Origin: Symbiodinium natans
Taxonomy: Eukaryota; Sar; Dinophyceae; Suessiales; Symbiodiniaceae
DNA length: 64,000 nt
Reading direction: 5' to 3'
Assembly: GCA_905221605.1 (NCBI GenBank)
Contig: CAJNDS010000724.1
Coordinates: 724,001-788,000 of the forward strand
Of the stretch, positions 57,701 to 62,049 are shown in pieces (position 1 is the first letter of the stretch; each line of letters opens with the position of its first letter). A program made the translations under genes and the position numbers. The notes beneath the pieces were generated by a model. That model was not told the origin of the DNA, did not search any database, and worked only from the letters and a program-made list of their open reading frames with translations.

Positions 57701-60300
57701 TGCGAAATGTGCAAAGACGCGGGTAAACCGACACAGAGAGCAGAAAACAAACGATGAAGCAAAGAATTGCAGAAGTGTATAATACAGTCCGCAATTGTGT
57801 GCTGGAGAAAGGGAGGTACTGTCGCAAATACCGAGGAAAGACCCGAAGAAATGGAGGATTTGCCGAACTTCCGCCGCATTCCAACTACAGGGGGGAGAGG
57901 AAACCCTAAACCCTAAAGCCACCATGAACCACCACGGGGGGCAAAGTGAAATCCCTAATTAGGCCCTCCAGCCTAACCTTAACAGCACCATGAACAACAG
58001 ACCATGAATTACAGGGGGGGAACCCTAAACCCAAATACTAAACAAAACCATGAACCACAGGAGGTGGGGGGATACTATTGCGGGGATGAGGCGGGGGGGG
58101 GGGGGGGGGGTAGCGTGAATGCTGGTGCACATAACAAATACCCTATAACCCCTAAAGACCTCTAAACCTAAACCCTAAACCCTGAACTTCCTTCATTCGT
58201 GCATTCACTGCGTTCATTCATTGATGTCAATATATACCTTATAAACCCTAAACCCTAAACCCTAAACCCTAAACCCTAAACCCTAAACCCTAAGCCCAAG
58301 GTCATGCTCCGGGGCTGTCTCCAGTCCGGCCTCAACGACAAGGCGCTGGCCGTGGCGCGGTGCGCCTACCACCTGCCGGAACCCTGGGTTGGCAGGGTTT
58401 AGGGTTTAGGGTTTAGGGTTTAGGGTTTAGGGTTTATAGGGTTTTTGCAGGGTTGTTGTAGGGTTTTTTGTAGGGTTCTTGTAGGGTATTTGTAGGGTTC
58501 TGGGTGACTTTTGTAGGGTTTATAAGGCTCATGGGACTTTTGTCGGCTTCGTGTAGGGTTTGTCAATTTAAGTGTAGGGTTTTTGTCGGATCTTTGTAGG
58601 GCTTCTGTAGGATTTTGTAGTGTGTTGTGGCGTTTGTGTAAGGTTTTTTTTTCGTCGGATTTTGCCAACCCTAACCTTGTGCGGATGAGGGCTTGAAGGT
58701 TTGCGGCCCCCCCCAAGCTTTCTGCAGGGTTTTGGGATGCTTTCGGTCACGACGATGGGGGTTCGGGTTAAGGTTTTAGATCGGGGCCTTTTTTTGGGGT
58801 TTCTGGCGTTTAGGGGTCTGAAAGGTTGGATTTGTAGAGGTTTGGGGTTTGTATTGCTAAGGGTCCTTACGGGAGGGGTTCGCGGGGGTAAGTTAGGGAA
58901 CCTTACAAAAGCTTCGGGAACCTTAGGGAGTAGTACGGAGTACTAGGGAACCATGGGTTACACACACACCCCTAAACCCCAAACCCCTAAACCCCAAAAC
59001 CCCCAAAACCCCCAAACCCCTAAACCCCTAAACCCCTAAACCCCTAAACCCTAAACACCAGCCTTATAATTACGCACCCTACAGTAGTGTTTAGGGATTT
59101 CGGGTTTAAACCCAAAACAGTAGCCTTGTAATTACGCACCCTACAGGTATCAGGGTGGGGCCCCCTTACTAAACTAACTGTAGTTAAGGGACTTATAACC
59201 TAACTTAGGGTCCTTATAACCCAATTTAGGGCCCTTATAACTCTACTTAGAACTAGGGGGCCCCACCCTGAGAGTGTTTAGGGATTTTGGGGGTTTGGAG
59301 CCGAGCCGATCTCCTGCCAAACCCAAGGCAGGGCCACTGCTTGCAAGAGACGCAGGGCGCGGCTCCAGGAGCCGGCGGCCCAGCGCTACCCAAAAAACCC
59401 CCCTTAGGATTTAGGGTTTAGGGTTTAGGGTTTAGGGTTTAGGGTTTAGGTTTTTGGGTTTAGGGTTTAGGGTTTAGGGATATATAGTGGTTTTTTTGTT
59501 TAGGGTTTAGGGTTTAGGGATATATAGTGGTTTTTTTGTTTAGGGTTTGGGGTTTATGGTTTAGGGTGCAGGGTCTAATTAGGGTCCTTGCGAGGTTTGC
59601 AGGGTGGTTCTACGGGTTTCACATACGTGTACTAGGTAAAGGGAAACTAGTACTAACCTGCAGGCAAAGAGAGTCCCGGCCCTAAACCGGAAACCCCTGA
59701 GCCTTAAACCCTAATCCCCACCCCTCAACCCCTAACCCCCTGAAACCCCTAATCCCTGTACCCTTGAAAGCTCGAAGCACACCCCCGAAACCCTGAGAAC
59801 CAAGATACCTACACCCTAAGCCCTGACCCCTAACCCCTAAACCCTAAGCCCTAAACCCTAAACCCTAAGCCCCAAACCTTAAACCCTAAACCCTAAACCC
59901 TAAACCCTAAACCCTGAGCCCCAACTCCACCAGGTCGAAGCACAGTGCCTGGAAGAGCTGCTGGGTGCTCTCGGCCCCTGCCACCAACGCGAGGTCCTCA
60001 TGAAGGCGGGTCGTGCTACTCAGAAGGGTTTAGGGTTAGGGTTAAGGGTTGAGGGGGCGTAGGACACTATGAATGCCTAAACGCCCTATCGAAGACCTAA
60101 ACCCTATATAGCAACGGCGGGGGTTCGGGTTTAGGACCCTAAACTCTCAACCGCATCTCGGAGCCGGGCATCCCGCGACAGACCCTAAACCCTAAACCCT
60201 CAACCCTCAACCCTCAACCCTAAACCCTAAACCCTGAACCCTAAACCCTCTCCAGGATCTCTACGAGCACCACGGCCTGTCAGTGTCTGCTCCTTCGCAG
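33664..60300 (+). CDS. Pentatricopeptide-repeat (PPR) protein gene, at least 33 microexons, 5' and 3' ends not fixed
   Basis: PPR proteins are strings of ~35-residue helical pairs that bind RNA, usually in mitochondria or plastids. Exons of 21-103 nt spread over 26.6 kb give about 1.7 kb of coding sequence (roughly 570 residues, enough for 14-16 PPR repeats). Diagnostic repeat cores are VYNCLLDACIECRDLPRALD, VSYNTIMKA, PTYGSMMKAFGQAHDVPR, VIYSTIVKGF, IVTYSTIVK, VLYNSLLDGCAKQ and VYTCLMQACIHNRQ. The coding sequence is accounted for by joins such as LLE|DMRDSD, NTIT|YNTML, ALA|RCGMM, TPDE|VLYNSLL|DGCAKQ and HDQ|VVKGG, where the split repeats are restored across introns. Nearly all acceptors are AG followed by G. 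Donors are GC in about 18 cases, GT in about 10, GA in three. Junctions after the exons at 33664, 35750 and 58301 are unresolved and may hide further exons. The start codon and any targeting peptide were not found; a stop at 61010-61012 is a candidate end. Intron arrays make assembly collapse or misjoin possible. Confidence 0.85.
34552..34620 (+). CDS. PPR gene exon 2
   Basis: 69 nt, phase 0, acceptor GCAAG|G, donor CAG|GTGCGA. Encodes VYNCLLDACIECRDLPRALD and FFQ. CCCTAAA units precede it and TTTAGGG units follow it. Confidence 0.9.
35100..35262. mobile_element. Dispersed repeat family E (CCCAAAATGGGCGGTACCCC)
   Basis: GGGCATTTCCCAAAATGGGC, TATACCCCAAATAGAGCAGA and CCCCCTAAAGGGAGG-like words recur in inverse orientation at 51895-51985 (CTATTTGGGGTATAAAAGGG, CCTATTTTGGGAAATTCCC). 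Confidence 0.5.
35284..35349. repeat. CCCTAAA array
   Basis: Nine clean CCCTAAA units lie near the acceptor end of the intron before exon 3; TTTAGGG units lie near the donor end of the same intron (34655-34690). Confidence 0.85.
35376..35430 (+). CDS. PPR gene exon 3
   Basis: 55 nt, acceptor AGCCAG|G, GC donor (AAAG|GCACGG). Encodes EMKAASLADVVSYNTIMK and joins exon 2 as LDFF-QEMKAA, a standard repeat boundary. Confidence 0.88.
35750..35802 (+). CDS. PPR gene exon 4
   Basis: Acceptor ATGCAG|C. Its first two bases complete an Ala codon split from exon 3, then YALQGRTLVQELTSKQ follows. The 3' edge is uncertain because no GT or GC follows; a GA donor near 35802 is possible. Confidence 0.75.
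35819..35958. mobile_element. Inverted-repeat element, family B (TACTTGGAGGTTCAGGGG)
   Basis: Left arm ACTTGGAGGTTCAGGGG, right arm AACCATGAACCTCCAAG. Family members: 10328 (one end), 38355-38564, 49647-49777, 61729-61917 and 63117-63260. No coding capacity. Confidence 0.65.
35961..36062 (+). mobile_element. 120 bp MITE, degenerate copy
   Basis: TTATAAGTAGAGTTATAGGG and GTAAGGGGGCCCCTCCTTGT match the 120 bp family, but the left terminal repeat is missing. It sits directly against a family-B element. Confidence 0.65.
36290..36416. repeat. CCCTAAA array
   Basis: About 17 CCCTAAA units follow a short CCCTTTCAA variant block at 36255-36280. Confidence 0.9.
36420..37340. other. Intron sequence, no supported exon
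   Basis: Arrays lie at 36830-36905 (CCCTAAA), 37050-37140 and 37275-37345 (TTTAGGG). A stretch near 36470-36515 resembles GDTQAAHRIF, but the PPR gene does not need it. Confidence 0.4.
37364..37410 (+). CDS. PPR gene exon 5
   Basis: Acceptor GTGAAG|C, GC donor (CAGCC|GCTCG). Encodes LAEVTYHALLNAIIQ, the first helix of a repeat. The end was chosen to keep phase with exon 6. Confidence 0.75.
37448..37548. repeat. CCCTAAA array
   Basis: About 14 units with two variant units on the left. Confidence 0.9.
37795..37825 (+). CDS. PPR gene exon 6
   Basis: 31 nt, donor TTG|GTGAGC. Encodes KGDRSAAWRL, the second helix of the repeat begun in exon 5. An alternative acceptor at 37797-37798 would give 27 nt. 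Confidence 0.7.
37851..38076. mobile_element. Inverted-repeat element, family A, enlarged by TTTAGGG and a TA/poly-G block
   Basis: Arms ACTGTTGGTTAGCAGGGAAT and TTCCCTGCTAACCAACAA delimit 226 bp, twice the plain copy. The extra sequence is a TTTAGGG tract (37872-37930) next to the left arm, plus two TATATA/GGGGGGGG blocks with GGTACC near the centre. Confidence 0.7.
38355..38564. mobile_element. Inverted-repeat element, family B
   Basis: Left arm TACTTGGAGCTTCATGGGTA, right arm GCCCTGAACCTCCAAGT. The interior includes TTTAGGG-like units. Confidence 0.6.
38806..38858 (+). CDS. PPR gene exon 7
   Basis: Acceptor GGAAAG|G, GC donor (CTCCT|GCGCC). Encodes DMQNKGIGANTITCTIL, linking the end of one repeat to the start of the next. 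Confidence 0.85.
39526..39571 (+). CDS. PPR gene exon 8
   Basis: GC donor (GATGAG|GCGCC). Encodes KILELGDASGLPMDE. The acceptor could be 39521-39522 or 39524-39525; both keep phase with exon 7. Confidence 0.75.
39634..39753 (+). mobile_element. 120 bp MITE, copy 3 (forward)
   Basis: Perfect terminal repeats, TA on both flanks (CTA before, TAA after), and an interior almost identical to copy 1. Confidence 0.88.
40130..40328. repeat. Array of CCAAACCCT followed by CCCTAAA
   Basis: About 12 units of a 9-base variant CCAAACCCT switch abruptly to about ten 7-base CCCTAAA units. The frame through it encodes alternating repeats (QTLQTL, SKPSKP) and is not a gene. Confidence 0.9.
40344..40396 (+). 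CDS. PPR gene exon 9
   Basis: 53 nt, acceptor ATGGAG|G, GC donor (AAACT|GCACC). Encodes VLFGAFADASIRCGNLK. Exons 8 and 9 join as LPMDE-VLFGAFAD in phase 0. Confidence 0.85.
40672..40785. repeat. Tandem duplication of an A-rich ~55 bp unit
   Basis: Two and a half copies of AAGGAGACATAGAAAGCAAA followed by AACAACATATAA-like sequence. Confidence 0.75.
40849..40870 (+). CDS. PPR gene exon 10 (22 nt)
   Basis: A 22 nt microexon with acceptor CTAAG|G and donor AAG|GTGACC. Its first base completes the Leu codon from exon 9, then LWDRFKK. Confidence 0.75.
41485..41553 (+). CDS. PPR gene exon 11
   Basis: GC donor (CCACGC|GCAGG). Encodes QEVSGPTYGSMMKAFGQAHD and VPR. The acceptor at 41483-41484 or 41489-41490 both keep the frame; the second fits the AG|G rule. 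Confidence 0.88.
42252..42287 (+). CDS. PPR gene exon 12 (36 nt)
   Basis: Acceptor ACCGAG|G, donor AAG|GTGTCT. Encodes VKDLWNHMSACK. Joined to exon 11 as DVPR-VKDLWNHM it completes a canonical second helix. Confidence 0.85.
42909..42947 (+). CDS. PPR gene exon 13 (39 nt)
   Basis: Acceptor GAGCCAG|G, GC donor (GTGGAG|GCATCG). Encodes VKLTAVTLGCMVE. Confidence 0.87.
43311..43352 (+). CDS. PPR gene exon 14 (42 nt)
   Basis: Acceptor GCAGAG|G, donor ATC|GTGCTG. Encodes ALVANNNVGEAWQI, joined to exon 13 as GCMVE-ALVANNN. Confidence 0.87.
43883..43976. mobile_element. Inverted-repeat element, family A variant
   Basis: Arms CTGGTTCTTCGTAGGGAATG and CCCTACGAAGAACCAG are inverted. The GGGAATGAGGGAATGGGGTA core matches family A but the tips differ, so this is a subfamily. 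Confidence 0.6.
44013..44038 (+). CDS. PPR gene exon 15
   Basis: Acceptor CGTTAG|G. Encodes VNDIWAKD with a GC donor at 44039 that keeps phase with the segment at 44306. A longer version to 44045 with a GT donor would instead join exon 17 directly. Confidence 0.65.
44160..44242. mobile_element. Dispersed repeat family C
   Basis: AAAGTCCTTAATAGGGATTA faces TAATCCCCATTAAGGACTCT, followed by GGGGGAACATCCCAAG. Confidence 0.55.
44306..44384 (+). CDS. PPR gene exon 16, linker segment
   Basis: Acceptor AGCAG|T, donor ATT|GTCGGT. Encodes GNFKEPEPEIPQLKPKPAVY and DGKRNI. It is proline- and charge-rich, not a PPR helix, so it would be a linker loop inside a repeat or an optional exon. Confidence 0.55.
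45292..45360 (+). CDS. PPR gene exon 17 (69 nt)
   Basis: Acceptor CCCAAG|G, GC donor (GACAAG|GCGCC). Encodes DLVNTVIYSTIVKGFTMSRQ and HDK, a full first helix. Confidence 0.9.
45376..45528. mobile_element. Dispersed repeat family F with an inserted TTTAGGG tract
   Basis: TGGTGCTTTACTGTAA and, after the insert, TAGATCCTTAGCCTTTTTGG match uninterrupted copies at 51711-51830 and 63297-63412. About 54 bp of TTTAGGG/TTTCGGG units (45395-45448) replace three bases of the plain copies. Confidence 0.75.
46002..46028 (+). CDS. PPR gene exon 18 (27 nt)
   Basis: Microexon VVAIYREMK, acceptor GCCAG|G, donor AAG|GTGCGG. It completes the second helix begun in exon 17. Confidence 0.85.
46115..46185. repeat. 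(TA)n and (CA)n microsatellite
   Basis: TATATATATACACACACACA, then a second TATATA tract and TGTGTGTG, symmetric about 46150. Confidence 0.85.
46463..46491 (+). CDS. PPR gene exon 19 (29 nt)
   Basis: Encodes ERGIACNTI plus two bases of a Thr codon; acceptor GCGCAG|G, donor CAC|GTGCCC. The split Thr codon is completed by the first base of exon 20. Confidence 0.85.
46798..46908. repeat. Inverted repeat TACTTGGGCCCCAAAGT with TTTAGGG in the loop
   Basis: Arms ATACTTGGGCCCCAAAGT and ACTTTGGGGCCCAAGTAT are perfect inverted copies. The loop is mostly TTTAGGG-like units. Confidence 0.7.
47101..47129 (+). CDS. PPR gene exon 20 (29 nt)
   Basis: Acceptor CATGAG|G, GC donor (GGCCC|GCCTG). Encodes YNTMLNALA plus one base of an Arg codon. 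Confidence 0.85.
47148..47200. repeat. (GAGC)n and (GA)n microsatellite
   Basis: Four GAGC units run into a GA tract. Confidence 0.9.
47655..47786. repeat. CCCTAAA array
   Basis: About 18 perfect CCCTAAA units, the longest uninterrupted 7-base array in the window. Confidence 0.95.
47815..47987 (+). CDS. Coding-like segment inside a PPR intron
   Basis: After AG at 47813-47814 a frame reads NTHGIDCVYEHAVYQDKYPR, KGHECTRGMRNVVRSFIQEK and LLSSDPASYLDFVGPP, then TGA at 47985-47987. Composition is protein-like and it is not repeat-derived. The flanking PPR exons already join without it, so it would be an exon of a nested gene, an alternative exon or a gene fragment. No family recognised. Confidence 0.45.
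48290..48676. repeat. Long G-rich low-complexity block
   Basis: About 350 bp of G runs broken by single T, rarely A or C, a strong candidate for G-quadruplex formation. Gly- or Pro-rich frames on both strands are artefacts. A C-rich block (48740-48775) follows after 65 bp. Confidence 0.92.
48931..48968 (+). CDS. PPR gene exon 21 (38 nt)
   Basis: Acceptor CCCCAG|G, GA donor (CTCGAG|GAGCC). The first two bases complete the Arg codon, then CGMMHEVPQLLE. The GA donor is required to keep phase with exon 22. Confidence 0.83.
49350..49412 (+). CDS. PPR gene exon 22 (63 nt)
   Basis: Acceptor CGCCAG|G, GC donor (GTCAAG|GCGCAG). Encodes DMRDSDPPVQPDIVTYSTIV plus K, one of the clearest PPR segments in the gene. 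Confidence 0.92.
49647..49777. mobile_element. Inverted-repeat element, family B (plain copy)
   Basis: Left arm CACTTGGAGGTTCATGGTAC, right arm TAACCATGAACCTTCAAG. The interior has CTTATAAGTAGGGTTATAAG words that resemble the interior of the 120 bp MITE. No telomere-type insert. Confidence 0.7.
49920..50840. other. Intron sequence with diverged telomere-type units
   Basis: CCCTAAA tract at 49930-49975 and 50080-50160, then a drifting CCTTAAACCTTGAA domain to 50280. TTTAGGG lies at 50490-50527. A 60 bp unit with CTACCCGGTTACCGCTAAGC is duplicated at 50527-50625. No exon seen. Confidence 0.45.
51033..51125 (+). CDS. PPR gene exon 23 (93 nt)
   Basis: Acceptor GGGAGAG|T, GC donor (GACGAG|GCGCT). 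Encodes LYGHDQTLTAK and DKAFALLKEMRKSNAVTPDE. The acceptor is one of the few not followed by G; a second AAG|G acceptor at 51064-51065 would give a 60 nt exon. Confidence 0.83.
51711..51830. mobile_element. Dispersed repeat family F (uninterrupted copy)
   Basis: CTTTGTGGTACTTTACTGTA, then TTATTGGGTTTCCTATTAAG and AGCTACCCTCCTGAGTGCAG. Matches 63297-63412 closely. Confidence 0.7.
52198..52218 (+). CDS. PPR gene exon 24 (21 nt)
   Basis: A seven-codon microexon VLYNSLL, acceptor TGCGAG|G, GC donor (CTGCTG|GCGGC). It bridges TPDE and DGCAKQ exactly, in phase 0 on both sides. Confidence 0.8.
52571..52764. repeat. CCCTAAA array flanked by two direct copies of a family-C end
   Basis: TATTAGAATCTCATTAAGGA ... 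GGGGGAACATCCC stands before the array (52614-52716), and AATTAGAATCCCTATGAAGG ... GGGGGAACATCC after it, in the same orientation. Confidence 0.75.
52917..52985 (+). CDS. PPR gene exon 25 (69 nt)
   Basis: Acceptor TCTGAG|G, donor CAGGGG|GTCGCA. Encodes DGCAKQSRVDEALSLLEEMK and TQG. Confidence 0.92.
53203..53258 (+). CDS. PPR gene exon 26
   Basis: Acceptor TTTCAG|G, GC donor (CGCCAG|GCGCA). Encodes VVPSNYTLSILCKLLGRA plus two bases of an Arg codon. Confidence 0.9.
53882..54056 (+). CDS. Coding-like segment inside a PPR intron
   Basis: A frame open across this stretch reads DDGWGNIPRLPLWRQQCPAT, VISASSRTEPYMQLYKSYTR and RWQVGLLHLQ. The PPR gene does not need it (exons 26 and 27 join directly). 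Weak on its own; it could be a fragment or a nested exon. Confidence 0.3.
54058..54177 (-). mobile_element. 120 bp MITE, copy 4 (reverse)
   Basis: 120 bp, TA on both flanks (GTA before, TAC after). One substitution in the right terminal repeat (GGCCTCACCCTG). Confidence 0.87.
54635..54692 (+). CDS. PPR gene exon 27
   Basis: Acceptor GGCCAG|G, GA donor (TTTGGG|GAACCG). The first base completes the Arg codon, then RLDQACSLVQSFTQELRFG. Confidence 0.85.
54950..55076. repeat. Head-to-head TTTAGGG / CCCTAAA array
   Basis: About 12 TTTAGGG units turn into CCCTAAA units at GGGGTGACCCTAAA (55046-55060), giving an imperfect palindrome just before exon 28. Confidence 0.85.
55114..55140 (+). CDS. PPR gene exon 28 (27 nt)
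   Basis: Microexon EYGFKANIQ, acceptor CGCCAG|G, GC donor (ATCCAG|GCAGGG). Confidence 0.83.
55598..55690. repeat. TTTAGGG array
   Basis: About 12 units, one shortened to TTAGGG plus T. Confidence 0.9.
56005..56076 (+). CDS. PPR gene exon 29 (72 nt)
   Basis: Acceptor AGCCAG|G, GC donor (GACCAG|GCCATT). Encodes VYTCLMQACIHNRQCHRVLT and LHDQ. Confidence 0.92.
56475..56519 (+). CDS. PPR gene exon 30 (45 nt)
   Basis: Acceptor TTGCCAG|G, GC donor (TACACG|GCACCG). Encodes VVKGGSCSPDEKTYT. It lies between two poly-G runs. Confidence 0.87.
56794..57440. repeat. Triplicated ~150 bp unit separated by TTTAGGG tracts
   Basis: Copies start at 56794, 57014 and 57263 with GGGGCTTAGTTCCTC and run through CTGCAGCCGACTGTCTTGAG to TTTTAGAG followed by TTTAGGG units. 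The copies are nearly identical, but the TTTAGGG tract between them differs in length (spacing 220 versus 249). Confidence 0.88.
57455..57910. other. Repeat-free island in a PPR intron, purine-rich on the plus strand
   Basis: All three minus-strand frames stay open for 130-158 codons. Their products are rich in Phe, Ser, Cys and Leu (YTLLQFFASSFVFC-like), which is what a purine-rich opposite strand gives by chance. Plus-strand frames read MNKNSIGCFEAVKQRTSQ and HKMPKALPKAKEAAK between stops. I cannot decide whether it is coding. Confidence 0.4.
58200..58297. repeat. CCCTAAA array before exon 31
   Basis: Seven clean units end nine bases before the acceptor CCCAAG. TTTAGGG units begin within 20 bp after the exon. 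Confidence 0.85.
58301..58378 (+). CDS. PPR gene exon 31 (78 nt)
   Basis: Acceptor CCCAAG|G, GA donor (CTGCCG|GAACCC). Encodes VMLRGCLQSGLNDKALAVAR and CAYHLP. An alternative end is CAG at 58393-58395 next to the TTTAGGG array. Confidence 0.87.
58436..58660. repeat. Degenerate TAGGGTTTTTGT units
   Basis: Expanded-T variants of the telomere unit (TGTAGGGTTTTTTG, TGTAGGGTTCT) of 11-16 bp. Confidence 0.6.
59151..59270 (-). mobile_element. 120 bp MITE, copy 5 (reverse)
   Basis: Perfect 16 bp terminal repeats. Flanks are TAT and AGA, so no TA duplication remains. It directly follows a second copy of TTACGCACCCTACAG (59067 and 59133). Confidence 0.86.
59477..59564. repeat. Tandem duplication, ~49 bp
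   Basis: Two copies of GGGATATATAGTGGTTTTTT with TTTAGGG units between them. Confidence 0.8.
59934..60005 (+). CDS. PPR gene exon 32 (72 nt)
   Basis: Acceptor CACCAG|G, GC donor (ATGAAG|GCGGG). Encodes VEAQCLEELLGALG and PCHQREVLMK. A linker exon may be missing before it. Confidence 0.78.
60256..60300 (+). CDS. PPR gene exon 33 (45 nt)
   Basis: Acceptor CTCCAG|G, GC donor (TCGCAG|GCGCAA). Encodes DLYEHHGLSVSAPSQ, outside the repeat region proper. Confidence 0.75.
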
Positions 60301-60354
60301 GCGCAAGGGTTCAGGGTTCAGAGCCCTGAAGTGAAAAATTCTCGTACCATGAAG

Positions 60355-60487
60355 TTTTATAGCTATAGTAAGAGTAATAGTTATAGTTATAGTAATAGTT
60401 ATAGTTATAGTTCTAGTAATAGTTATAGTCGTTCTAGTTATAGCTATAGTTATAGTTGTAGTTATAGTTATGGTTATAGTTACAGTA
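60355..60487. repeat. Hexanucleotide repeat TATAGT
   Basis: About 20 drifting units of TATAGT (some TAATAG, TTCTAG). The plus frame reads as alternating Tyr-Ser. It starts 55 bp after exon 33 and is most likely an intronic microsatellite. Confidence 0.85.
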
Positions 60488-60925
60488 GCCTTTATTGTGA
60501 TGGGGAATATTCCTCAGATTCGGTGGGTTTAGGGGTTTAGGGTTTAGGGTTTCGCAGGGAATACAGGAAGGGCAGCGGAAGATCGCGGGCACTCCAGAGA
60601 GACCAGCCCACGGTCGTGCTGCGATAGTATGGAATCATTTGAAATTACTTGAATCAAAATTGAAAAAAAACCCTAAACCCTAAACCCTAAATCCTAAACC
60701 CAAAAAAACCTTGAAAACCCTGAAAACCCTAAGCCCTAACCCCTAAACCCAAAAACCCTGAAAACCCTAAACCCTAAACGTGATGTCACTTGGGACCTTT
60801 TTTTCTGTCTGCCTTCGCTGCCACCACGTGACATGTGAAGAAGGCACAGGGTTTAGGGTTTTGGGCTAGGCTTGGGTTGCGGGTTTAGGCAACGAAGAAG
60901 CTAGCTCAGGCACCCGAGGAGGAAA

Positions 60926-61012
60926 GGAGGAACAGCGCCGGAGAGCTACCAGCATGCGTCTGAGGCGCTCGACGGGTGTCTCCGTGCCAAGTGCCTACCG
61001 ATCGAGGCGTGA
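60926..61012 (+). CDS. Possible terminal exon of the PPR gene
   Basis: A frame reads SYQHASEALDGCLRAKCLPI then EA and TGA at 61010-61012. The composition is coding-like, but the acceptor and the phase with exon 33 are not settled. Confidence 0.35.
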   Translation, partial: GGTAPESYQHASEALDGCLRAKCLPIEA

Positions 61013-61132
61013 GGTCCACCAGGTGATCACCTTGCCAAGCCCTAAACCAGTATAAAGACCCTACCCCTAGATGAAGGAAGTGGGCCCGAGGCTCGGTCCA
61101 CGCGGGTGCTGAGCACCAGTCATCGAATCCTC

Positions 61133-61216
61133 AAACCCTAAACCCTAAACCCTAAACCCTAAACCCTAAACCCTAAACCCTAAACCCTACACCCTAAACC
61201 CTAAACCCTAAACCTC
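61133..61216. repeat. CCCTAAA array
   Basis: About 11 units, one CCCTACA. Confidence 0.9.
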
Positions 61217-61375
61217 CTAGGCCCATCTTCTGCTTCGCTGCTTGATTGAATGAGGAGTGTAGGCCCTCAACCCTAAACCCTAAACCTACCCTGGGACCCC
61301 ACACGTAACGTGTTTCCCCCTTGCTTGAAGGATCTGTAAGGCTTGGCCCTTAAAACCCGTTAAGCCCACATTGGG

Positions 61376-61428
61376 TTTAGGGTTTAGGGTTTAGGGTTTA
61401 GGGTTTAGGGTTTAGGGTTTAGGCTTTG
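61376..61428. repeat. TTTAGGG array
   Basis: Seven clean TTTAGGG units. Confidence 0.9.
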
Positions 61429-61728
61429 AGGATGTGTCTGGGATTCCGAGGCTCCTGGAGGGAGGCTTAGAACCCTGGACCTTATAGACCCGGAACCAAA
61501 AACCCTACACCTTCAACCCTGCGCCTAAAACCCTACAAACCCCATAAGCCCTCGAATCTCTTCTGTTCGCCTCGATCTGTAAAAACCGTCGGAACATAAG
61601 CCCCTCTAACCCCATTAAGCCCTCTGACAACCTTTGTAAACCCTTTTTTATCAAAAAGCACTCCCCTATCACAACCCTATACAAACCCTTCGAATCACCC
61701 ATATCAAGGACCGTCTCTAACCCTACAA

Positions 61729-61917
61729 TACTTGAAAGTCATGGGTACTGTACTTGTAGCCCCAATTTGACCGATAACCTGCTTACAAGTCAAACTGTAA
61801 TGAGGGTTAGAACTGCACTCGTACCCCTAAACTCTAGTTGCAACCCTAAACCCTACTTGTATCCCTAAACCCTAAACTCATAAGTATATATCATTGGGAC
61901 CCATGACCCTCCAAGTA
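61729..61917. mobile_element. Inverted-repeat element, family B, with CCCTAAA units inside
   Basis: Left arm TACTTGAAAGTCATGGGTAC, right arm GGGACCCATGACCCTCCAAG. The interior contains CCCTAAA-like units. Confidence 0.55.
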
Positions 61918-62049
61918 CACTAGGACGAGCTGATCAAGCCTTGTATACCCCTGATATCGCCTATACAAATGTAGGGGCCATACATCAAAACCCTTCAACT
62001 TCAAAGGAGTTCAGGGATCATTTGAAGAGCCCATGCAACTACCTTCCGA

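Noticed and set aside
57442..57925. Minus-strand gene of 145-158 codons
   Set aside because: All three minus frames are open because the plus strand is purine-rich; no start context or family evidence.
60283..60540. Tyr-Ser repeat protein of 85 codons
   Set aside because: Explained by the TATAGT hexanucleotide repeat; no coding signal outside it.
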